Source: Chloroflexota bacterium (lineage in GTDB: Bacteria; Chloroflexota; UBA6077; FW602-bin22; CADDYW01). From it: 64,000 bases of DNA. Of this stretch, positions 43,242-49,823 are shown piece after piece. The stretch lies in contig JAJPIK010000087.1 in the NCBI GenBank assembly GCA_021324795.1, positions 48,718 to 112,717 of the forward strand, given 5' to 3'. Position 1 is the first letter of the stretch, and every line of letters starts with the position of its first letter. The notes below the pieces were generated by a model, which saw only the letters and a program-made list of their open reading frames with translations, searched no databases and was not told the origin of the DNA. The position numbers were made by a program, and so were the translations under genes.

Positions 43242-44873
43242 GTGCGACTCGAGCGGAGCTTGTTAAAGGGCAGAGCCTTGTCAAGAGAATCCAGTAAGCC
43301 GACTTCTATCGTAAGGACTTTCCTCGACGTCGCGGAGCGCACGCCGGAGAAAGCTTTTTTGCTATTCGACGGACAGCCATATTCCTACGCTCGACTGCGC
43401 GAGGAGGCAGGTCGCTTTGCCGGTAGTTTGCAGACCTGGGGGTTGCGACCGGCAGACCGGGTTGCCCTATTCCTGGAAAATAGCCCAACGTTCGTCGCGG
43501 CATACCTGGGAATCTACCTGGCGGGCGGAATTGTTGTCCTGGTCAATACTCAGTACCGCCAGGTCGAATTGCGGCACCTTCTGAACGACGCCGAGGTCCG
43601 CCTTTGCGTGACCGATCCCCCTCGTTATGCTGAGCTGGCCCGGCTAATTCAGGAGCTGCCGTCGCTGGAGGCGGTGATCATCGTCGGGGAAGAAGGGCCG
43701 ACCGTCCGCGTGGAGACAGATCTGCGCCGACGAGAAATGCCCTTGTTTGCCGAATATCGCTGGGAGCGTTTCTTAGCCGAGGGGAACCAGGCGCTTTTCC
43801 GCGTCCCATCCGGCGAGGCGGTCGCGCTGATTGGCTATACCTCCGGGACGACTGGCCGCTCCAAGGGAGCGATGCTGACTCACGCGAACCTGGCGGCGAA
43901 TGCCTGGGCGGTGACGACCGCCTGGCGCTGGACTGCCGACGATCGCCTTCTGCTCACCTTGCCGCTTTTCCATGCGCACGGTCTGGGTGTCGGTACCCAT
44001 GGGACGATCTGGACCGGGGCGACCGCCGACCTCCGCCGCCGCTTCGAGGCCAGCGAGGTTTACGATACGTTGCTCGAAGGCCAGACGACGATGTTCTTCG
44101 GCGTGCCGACCATGTACACCCGACTGCTCGTCGAGGCCGCGAAGCGTGATCGCCGTCCCCCACCGATCCGTCTCTATGTCTCCGGCTCGGCGCCACTAAG
44201 CGCCCAAACGTTTGCCGACTTTGAAAAGGCTTTCGGCCAGCGAATCCTTGAGCGCTACGGTATGACCGAGACGCTGATGAACACGACCAACCCGTATGAT
44301 GGCGAGCGCCGGCCGGGCACGGTCGGGATGCCGTTCCCCGGCCAGGAAGCGCGCATTGTCGACCTGCAGACGCGGCTGCCGATCGAAGACGAGCGCGAAG
44401 GCGAGATTCAGGTGCGGGGCCCTCACGTCTTCAAGGGCTACTGGCGCAATCCCGAGGCGACGGCGGCGGCGTTCGATCAAGATGGCTGGTTCAACACCGG
44501 CGACGTCGGCTGGCGGAGTGTCGACGGCTACTACACCATCTCCGGTCGGGCGCGCGAGTTGATCATCACCGGCGGCTACAACGTCTATCCGCGCGAGGTC
44601 GAAGAAGTCTTGCTCACCCATCCTGATGTCAGCGAAGCGGCGGTGCTCGGCCTGCCCGATCCGGATTTTGGCGAGCGAGTTGTCGCGGCGATCGTTCGCC
44701 GTCCCGAAGCCAAGCCCGGCTCGCCCAGCCCGGAAGATCTCGTCGCCCTCTGCCGGGACCAGCTCGCCAGCTACAAGAAGCCGCGCCAGATCTTCTTCGT
44801 CGAGAGCTTGCCGCGGAATGCCCTGGGGAAGATCCAGAAGCACTTGTTGAGAGAGGATCTCGGGCGAACATGA
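43242..44873 (+). CDS. AMP-forming acyl-CoA ligase, malonyl-CoA synthetase (MatB)-like
   Basis: Cytoplasmic adenylate-forming ligase, 543 aa. Phosphate-binding loop YTSGTTGRSKGAML (about 197-210), LPLFHAHGLGVGTHG, A5 motif ERYGMTET (about 336-343) followed by NTTNPYDGERRPGTVG, and C-terminal PRNALGKIQKH with the catalytic Lys (near 530). LPxFHxHGL and the NTxNPYDGERRPGxVG segment are like malonyl-CoA synthetases. The first 22 residues are poorly supported: the listed GTG has no ribosome site and a TTG about 12 codons in is possible. It could supply malonyl-CoA from malonate. No malonate transport or decarboxylase gene is adjacent. Confidence 0.75.
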   Translation: MRLERSLLKGRALSRESSKPTSIVRTFLDVAERTPEKAFLLFDGQPYSYARLREEAGRFAGSLQTWGLRPADRVALFLENSPTFVAAYLGIYLAGGIVVLVNTQYRQVELRHLLNDAEVRLCVTDPPRYAELARLIQELPSLEAVIIVGEEGPTVRVETDLRRREMPLFAEYRWERFLAEGNQALFRVPSGEAVALIGYTSGTTGRSKGAMLTHANLAANAWAVTTAWRWTADDRLLLTLPLFHAHGLGVGTHGTIWTGATADLRRRFEASEVYDTLLEGQTTMFFGVPTMYTRLLVEAAKRDRRPPPIRLYVSGSAPLSAQTFADFEKAFGQRILERYGMTETLMNTTNPYDGERRPGTVGMPFPGQEARIVDLQTRLPIEDEREGEIQVRGPHVFKGYWRNPEATAAAFDQDGWFNTGDVGWRSVDGYYTISGRARELIITGGYNVYPREVEEVLLTHPDVSEAAVLGLPDPDFGERVVAAIVRRPEAKPGSPSPEDLVALCRDQLASYKKPRQIFFVESLPRNALGKIQKHLLREDLGRT

Positions 44874-45076
44874 CCAAGCGACGGCTATGCGAAGAGCTAT
44901 CGGACGTGGAGTTCTCGCCCGAGATGGAGGCTAAAGTGCGTTACGTGACGGAGGTCGCTGACCGTGACGGCGCGGAAGCGCGCCGTCGGCAGCACGACCC
45001 AGAATTGTCACCGGAATGGTGGCCCGCAAGGGGCCGTCCTACAAATCCTCCGGGCTGGTGCGCGGCGCATTATTGA
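44870..45076 (+). CDS. Small hypothetical ORF
   Basis: ORF of 68 codons whose ATG overlaps the stop of the acyl-CoA ligase by four bases (ATGA). The product begins MTKRRLCEELSDVEFSPEM and turns Arg/Pro/Trp-rich, with no recognisable domain. Coupled position supports expression, but composition suggests it may be noncoding. From 45077 to 45264 I see no gene, only sequence rich in CGGC/GGCG with no clear promoter. Confidence 0.25.
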   Translation: MTKRRLCEELSDVEFSPEMEAKVRYVTEVADRDGAEARRRQHDPELSPEWWPARGRPTNPPGWCAAHY

Positions 45077-45264
45077 TACGGCTGGCGAACTCGCCACTCA
45101 GGATCCGCGGCGCTCGATCGGTTTTGCCAGCGGTATTAACAATTTGCGATGGCGGCGGCGTCGAGCTAAGGCGGGGGCCGTGAACCTTTTTAGTGGTCAC
45201 CGCTACTCATTCGATGGGAGGTGCGACGGAGGTGGAGAAGGCGGTGGCGCGGGAGGTCACCTGG

Positions 45265-45828
45265 ATGAACCAACGGCCGGCCGACGACGGGCGGCGACTC
45301 CTCGATCGAATCGCGGCGAAGGATCGTGATGCGCTGAGCGAGTTGTGTACGCGCTATCAGACGGTGCTTTTTCGTTACCTGTGCCAGCTCGTGGGCCAGC
45401 GCGAATTGGCCGAGGAGATTCTCCAGGACACGCTGGTCGCGGTGTGGAAGTCGGCAAGCCAGTTCGAAGGGCGCTCGAGTGTTCAGACCTGGCTGATCGG
45501 CATCGCCCGTCGTCAGGCACACAATACGCTGCGCCGTCGGTCGTTGCCTGGATTAGACGTGAGCGAGCTCGAGTACGTGCCGGCCGCGGACCCGGAGCCG
45601 GAAGACGTGGCACTGGCCCGGGCCGAGCGCGAAGATTTAGCCGCGGCAATCCAGCGTCTGGTGCCAACCCAGCGCGAGATCCTCCTGCTGACGTTTGTCC
45701 ATGAGCTTTCCTATCAGGAAATGGCGAAGATTCTTGGTATTCCCGAAGGTACGGTGAAAAGCCGTCTGAATCATGCGAAGCGCGCGCTACGTGCGTTGCT
45801 CGAAGCTTCGGAGGAGGTGGGACGATGA
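45265..45828 (+). CDS. ECF-type RNA polymerase sigma factor
   Basis: Sigma-70 family, ECF type, 187 aa. Region 2 reads YQTVLFRYLCQLVGQRELAE then EILQDTLVAVWKSA (about 30-65), and region 4 reads LVPTQREILLLTFVHELSYQ, EMAKILGIPEGTVKSRL (about 130-170). ATG 45265 with GGGAGGT upstream is preferred to ATG/GTG starts before it. It is followed by a zinc-finger anti-sigma whose start overlaps its stop by four bases (45825-45828), the classic sigma/anti-sigma arrangement. The signal is unknown. Confidence 0.9.
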   Translation: MNQRPADDGRRLLDRIAAKDRDALSELCTRYQTVLFRYLCQLVGQRELAEEILQDTLVAVWKSASQFEGRSSVQTWLIGIARRQAHNTLRRRSLPGLDVSELEYVPAADPEPEDVALARAEREDLAAAIQRLVPTQREILLLTFVHELSYQEMAKILGIPEGTVKSRLNHAKRALRALLEASEEVGR

Positions 45829-47084
45829 CAGAGATCGCGGGCCACGGAGAATTGCGAGAATTATTGCCGGCGTACGTGAACGGCTCGCTCGATCGCCCTT
45901 CTACCGAGCGGGTGCGTCAGCACTTGATGATCTGCCGGCTCTGCCAATCCGAATTGGTGGCCTGGGAAGCGGTAGAATCGGCGACTCGGCTGGCACATCT
46001 GGTGACGCCCGTACCTTCCGAGGGTGTGCTCGATCGGGTCTGGGAGGAGATCGAACTCACCGAGGATCTCAGCTCGTCAAGGCAGCCAAAACCTTCTGCT
46101 GTTGGTGTCGCCTCCCGAGGCTCATTGCTTGGAAGGATAAGGTTGATGCGTGGATTGAATGGTCGACAATTAACCCGTTCCCTGGTCGGAGCAGCGGCGG
46201 CGGTGGCAATCGCCGGCGCGCTGGTTTTGACCCCGGTCGGGTCGTATGCCCAGGACTTTCTGACGATTTTCCAGCCAACTCAGTTTGTCGCCGTGCCGGT
46301 GACGATCCAGGAGATGCGGAGCTTACCCGGTCTGAATGATTACGGCTCGTTCAGCCACTCGCCGCCGACGAAGCCAACCGTCGTCCCCAATGCTGCCGCG
46401 GCCGGCACGGCGACCGGGATGACCGTGCTCACCCCGTCGTCGCTGCCTAGCGGGGTGCCGTCGACGGTAACTTACGCCATCCAGCAAGGTGGGAGTGTCG
46501 CGTTCACCTTTAGCGCGACCAAGGCCCAACAGTCCGCGGCGGCGAAGGGAGTAAAGCTGCCCCCCATGCCAGCTAACATCGATGGGAGCACGCTGCAGGT
46601 GACAACCGGGCCAGTCGTCGCGGCGGTCTATGGGGATCCAAAGCTCGCCAGCGAGATCCAGAGCGTTCAGACGGAAAGCGCTGCCAAGAAAGGGCAAGCG
46701 ACCGGGACGAATGCCGCCACGAGTCCCAACCCAGCCAGCATGCCGCCCTTGGTGATCGTTCAAACGACCGTGCCGACGGTGCGATCGACCGGTGTCTCGG
46801 TGCGTGAGCTGGAAGATTATCTGTTGGAGCAGCCGTCGATCTCACCCGATTTAGCCGCGACGATTCGAGCGATCGGCGATCCGAGTAGCACGTTGCCGAT
46901 CCCGATCCCGGTGAACAAGGCGGTCTCCCATTCGGTCACGGTGCAGGGGGTGACCGGTCTAGCGGTGGCAGATTCGACTGGCCTGGGCGGCGGCATCGTC
47001 TGGGAGAAAGACAACATCATCTACGCGGTAGGGGGCTCGCTCAAGGAGAGCGATCTCCTGGCCGTCGCCAATTCGCTGCATTAG
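45825..47084 (+). CDS. Zinc-finger anti-sigma factor with one membrane span and external domain
   Basis: Protein of 419 aa partnered with the upstream sigma factor. The N-terminal anti-sigma zinc finger has HLMICRLC (H33, C37, C40), so it should hold the sigma at the membrane. After a linker, one transmembrane helix spans about 118-138, and about 280 residues face outside, rich in Ser/Thr/Pro/Ala and with a repeated beta-type pattern. The large external part is longer than in simple zinc-finger anti-sigmas and may sense an envelope signal. It is followed after 87 bases by an ABC transporter pair. Confidence 0.85.
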   Translation: MTEIAGHGELRELLPAYVNGSLDRPSTERVRQHLMICRLCQSELVAWEAVESATRLAHLVTPVPSEGVLDRVWEEIELTEDLSSSRQPKPSAVGVASRGSLLGRIRLMRGLNGRQLTRSLVGAAAAVAIAGALVLTPVGSYAQDFLTIFQPTQFVAVPVTIQEMRSLPGLNDYGSFSHSPPTKPTVVPNAAAAGTATGMTVLTPSSLPSGVPSTVTYAIQQGGSVAFTFSATKAQQSAAAKGVKLPPMPANIDGSTLQVTTGPVVAAVYGDPKLASEIQSVQTESAAKKGQATGTNAATSPNPASMPPLVIVQTTVPTVRSTGVSVRELEDYLLEQPSISPDLAATIRAIGDPSSTLPIPIPVNKAVSHSVTVQGVTGLAVADSTGLGGGIVWEKDNIIYAVGGSLKESDLLAVANSLH

Positions 47085-47093
47085 CGTAATTGC

Positions 47094-47146
47094 CCGGGGA
47101 AAAGGCGCCGGGGTTTGCCGTGCAGACCCCGGCGCCTTTTCCCCGG
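47094..47146. terminator. Very long perfect hairpin after the anti-sigma gene
   Basis: Arms 47094-47114 and 47126-47146 are perfectly complementary over 21 bp, with an 11-nt loop, beginning 10 bases after the anti-sigma stop. It would end or attenuate transcription before the ABC exporter at 47172. A T-run is lacking, but the stem contains TTTT (47137-47140), so it may also act as a processing site. Confidence 0.6.
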
Positions 47147-47171
47147 CTCGGTTATAGACAGTAGGGAGAAT

Positions 47172-48122
47172 ATGTCGGCAATCCTTCACCAGCCCGAGGC
47201 AACGGCGGCCGCCACGGCCTCGCTTGCTATTGAGACCCGTGAGCTTGCCAAGTCCTATGGCAAGCTCACGGCGCTGGCCAGCCTGACCATGACGGTGCCA
47301 CGTGGCGAGATCTTTGGCTTTCTTGGTCCGAATGGCGCCGGGAAGACGACAGCGGTAAAGCTGCTGCTTGGGCTCACCCATCCGACATCGGGTGAAGCCC
47401 GGGTGCTCGGTCGGCCGGTTGGAGATCGGGCGACACGCCAGCAGGTTGGCTATCTGCCCGAGCTGTTTCGCTATCAGGGCTGGCTCTCGGCGCGCGAGGT
47501 GCTGGCGCTCCACTGCGAGCTGGCCGGCATTCCGCGTCGGCGCTGGTCGCGCGAGATCGACGAGGCACTGCAAACCGTTGGCCTGGCCGGCCGTGCCGAC
47601 GACCGGGTCGCAACCTTTTCGAAGGGTATGCAGCAGCGTCTCGGCGTGGGAGTGGCCTTGCTCGGCCAGCCGGAACTGGTCTTTCTCGACGAGCCAACCT
47701 CGGCGCTGGATCCGGTGGGGCGCCACGACATTCGTGAGATCATTCGCGGCTTAAAAGCCCGTGGTGCCACGGTGTTTCTCAATTCGCACCTCTTGAGCGA
47801 GGTCGAGCTCGTCTGCGATCGAGTCGCGGTCGTCGACCACGGACGAGTGATTGCGCTCGGCAGTCTCCACGACCTCCTCGGCGAAACACGTTCGGTGCGC
47901 CTGCGGTTGACCGAACTGAGCATGGCGGCGCTGGCTGCGCTGCAGCGATTCGGCGAGGTCGAAGCTCAGGACGATTGGTATCTGGTACGGGGTATTGCCA
48001 GTGGCGTGGTGCCAGAGCTGGTCGCCGAGGTCGTTCGCCTCGGTGGACGCGTCCACGCGGTTGAGCCCCGGCAGATGACGCTCGAGGACCGCTTCCTCCA
48101 ACTCTTGCAAGGCGGCAACTAA
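47172..48122 (+). CDS. ABC transporter ATP-binding protein (ABC-2 type exporter)
   Basis: ATPase of an exporter of the ABC-2 class, 316 aa. Walker A GPNGAGKTT (about 52-60), signature region FSKGMQQRLGVGVALL (in place of LSGGQ), Walker B LVFLDEPTSALD and the later His in NSHLL. The C-terminus (LRLTELSMAALAALQRFGEV) is a typical extra domain. ATG 47172 has TAGGGAGA upstream. It overlaps the permease gene by one base. Substrate unknown; the upstream sigma/anti-sigma pair may control it through the hairpin-separated transcript. Confidence 0.9.
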   Translation: MSAILHQPEATAAATASLAIETRELAKSYGKLTALASLTMTVPRGEIFGFLGPNGAGKTTAVKLLLGLTHPTSGEARVLGRPVGDRATRQQVGYLPELFRYQGWLSAREVLALHCELAGIPRRRWSREIDEALQTVGLAGRADDRVATFSKGMQQRLGVGVALLGQPELVFLDEPTSALDPVGRHDIREIIRGLKARGATVFLNSHLLSEVELVCDRVAVVDHGRVIALGSLHDLLGETRSVRLRLTELSMAALAALQRFGEVEAQDDWYLVRGIASGVVPELVAEVVRLGGRVHAVEPRQMTLEDRFLQLLQGGN

Positions 48123-48979
48123 TGGCAATCTTGACGATCATGCGCCTAACTTTAACCGAAGCCGGGCGGCGCCGCTTGCTCCACGCGGCAGTCTTTTTGA
48201 CTCTGATAATGGTTGGCTTCACCGGCTGGGGCTTTTCGCGCCTGCCGACCTTGAGCTGTGACGGCCATGCTTGCCCGGAGGCCGAGATCAGGCTGACCGC
48301 CGCCGTGCTCTTGATCCTGATCGCCTACATGTTCAACTTCATCCTGGCGATTGGCGCGGCCTTCATCGCCGCGCCGGCCATCGCTGGCGACGTCGAATCC
48401 GGACTGCTGCTCGCCCTCCTGCCCCGACCCATCCGGCGGTCTGACGTCGTGCTGGGCAAATGGCTCGCTCTCGTCATCCTCGTTGCTGGCTACGCCGCCT
48501 TGACCTGCCTGCTCGAGTTCCTTGTCGTCGACTGGGTGCTCGACTTCGTTCCGCCGCATCCGGTCGAAGCAGCGCTCTTTCTTGCTGCCCAGAGCGTCGT
48601 GCTGCTCAGCTTTACCTTGCTGGCGAGCACCCGTCTCTCGCCAATGACCGGGGGCGTGATCGCGGTCGTGCTCTTTGGACTGGCTTGGCTCGGAGGCATT
48701 GCCGAGCAGATTGGCCTGGCCTTCAGTAACGTCGCTTTGACCGATGTCGGCACGATCATGAGTCTGCTCTTGCCGACTGACGGTCTCTGGCGTGGTGCGA
48801 TCTACAACCTCGAGCCGGTTGCCGTACTGGCAATGGCTGGCTCGTCACGCGCATCGAGTGGTAACCCCTTCTTCTTCGTCGCCGGGCCGCCGCCAACGCC
48901 TTACCTCATCTGGGCGGTCCTCTGGGTGGTGGTCATCCTGCGCCTGGCGGTCGTCAGCTTCAACCAGCGAGATCTCTGA
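48122..48979 (+). CDS. ABC-2 type permease
   Basis: Membrane component of the exporter, 285 aa, with six or so hydrophobic segments (near 15-33, 55-80, 108-131, 152-170, 177-200 and 258-276). It follows the ATPase gene by one-base overlap, so the two form one complex. Members of this family move lipids, drugs or polysaccharide and sometimes regulate copper handling (NosY type). Nothing in the sequence settles the substrate. Confidence 0.75.
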   Translation: MAILTIMRLTLTEAGRRRLLHAAVFLTLIMVGFTGWGFSRLPTLSCDGHACPEAEIRLTAAVLLILIAYMFNFILAIGAAFIAAPAIAGDVESGLLLALLPRPIRRSDVVLGKWLALVILVAGYAALTCLLEFLVVDWVLDFVPPHPVEAALFLAAQSVVLLSFTLLASTRLSPMTGGVIAVVLFGLAWLGGIAEQIGLAFSNVALTDVGTIMSLLLPTDGLWRGAIYNLEPVAVLAMAGSSRASSGNPFFFVAGPPPTPYLIWAVLWVVVILRLAVVSFNQRDL

Positions 48980-48990
48980 CACCAGTAACT

Positions 48991-49047
48991 GCTGATCAAT
49001 GCTGATCAGTGATGTGTGACTACTAGTCACTGATCACTGATCACTCT
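48991..49047. repeat. TGATCA repeat cluster with nested hairpins
   Basis: TGATCA or CTGATCA occurs four times, arranged on both strands, with TGACTA-C-TAGTCA at the centre (49016-49028). The unit can fold as one long stem or several short ones. It lies between the ABC-2 permease and the PAS gene, so it may terminate transcription or be a small mobile repeat. Confidence 0.55.
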
Positions 49048-49120
49048 ATACTGTTGAGGGTGCGACACGCATGGGTGCTGCGATCGCTTGGTCGAGTTGG
49101 CCGGGATGTGAGGCAAGACG

Positions 49121-49720
49121 ATGTCTGAAAATGGGGAACTCTTCCGCCAGTTGGTTGAGCGTGCTCCGGATGTGATTTATCTTTATCGTCTTCGTTCAAC
49201 ACTTGGATTTGCCTACGTGAATCCGGCGATCGTCCAAGTGCTCGGTTACACTGCCGATGAGTTTTACGCCGATCCCGAGATCTTTCGCAAGCTACTCCAT
49301 CCAGATGACCGACCTCTGATCGAGACTCTTGCCCAAGGACCGTCGACGTTGATCCTGCGTTGGCAGAACAAGGCCGGCGATTGGCGCTGGTTGGAACATC
49401 ATTTCGCGCCAATTTTTGACACGGCTGGTGACCTGGTTGCCGTCGAGGGGATCGCCCGTGATGTGACCGAGCAAGCGCTGCGTGACGCTAGCCAGAAGAA
49501 TCAAGTGGCCGAGCTAGAGCAATTCCGTCAGATTGTCCGCCTAGCCGCTCATCAGCTCAACAATACGTTGACCGAGGCAGTCGGCCTTCTCGATATCGCG
49601 CGGCATCGCAACAATCTGCTTCCGCCCGTGACCTTGCTGATCGATCAAGCGTTAGCGAGCTTGACGACGGCCACCCAGCAGGTCGCCAAGCTTCAAGAGG
49701 AGATCCGCCCCAAGCAGTAA
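49121..49720 (+). CDS. PAS-domain protein with histidine-kinase-like dimerisation helix
   Basis: Protein of 199 aa. A PAS fold is seen at about 5-120: FRQLVERAPDVIYLYRLRST, NPAIVQVLGYTADEF, LHPDDRP, then the PAC segment AVEGIARDVTEQALRDASQK. After a coiled stretch, residues about 135-160 (IVRLAAHQLNNTLTEAVGLL) carry an H-box-like His, H144, as in kinases of the HxLNNxLT type. The protein stops about 40 residues later, so there is no ATP-binding domain. It might bind a ligand or heme and be a receptor or phosphotransfer partner, or be a truncated kinase. No response regulator is adjacent. ATG 49121 follows GAGGCAAGACG. Confidence 0.7.
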   Translation: MSENGELFRQLVERAPDVIYLYRLRSTLGFAYVNPAIVQVLGYTADEFYADPEIFRKLLHPDDRPLIETLAQGPSTLILRWQNKAGDWRWLEHHFAPIFDTAGDLVAVEGIARDVTEQALRDASQKNQVAELEQFRQIVRLAAHQLNNTLTEAVGLLDIARHRNNLLPPVTLLIDQALASLTTATQQVAKLQEEIRPKQ

Positions 49721-49735
49721 TGGGGAGTAATTTGT

Positions 49736-49799
49736 CGCGATGAAGAATCTCCCCGCGCCGGAGATGCTTCGCTCCCGCTGATCGCTCAGAATGACCGCC
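49736..49799. repeat. Dispersed-type repeat ending CTCAGAATGAC
   Basis: A 64-base stretch contains AGAATCTCC, CGGAGATGCTTCGCT and CGCTCAGAATGAC. This pattern resembles a repeat common between genes in Chloroflexota and other bacteria; the GTCATTC end also occurs in the hairpin at 1515-1546. Only one full copy is seen here. Confidence 0.4.
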
Positions 49800-49823
49800 G
49801 TGACCAGGTGTCGCTGGAGCATA

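Noticed and set aside
44964..45329. Plus-strand ORF between the acyl-CoA ligase and the sigma factor
   Set aside because: It runs through the sigma factor start in another frame and has an Arg-rich product with no known domain.
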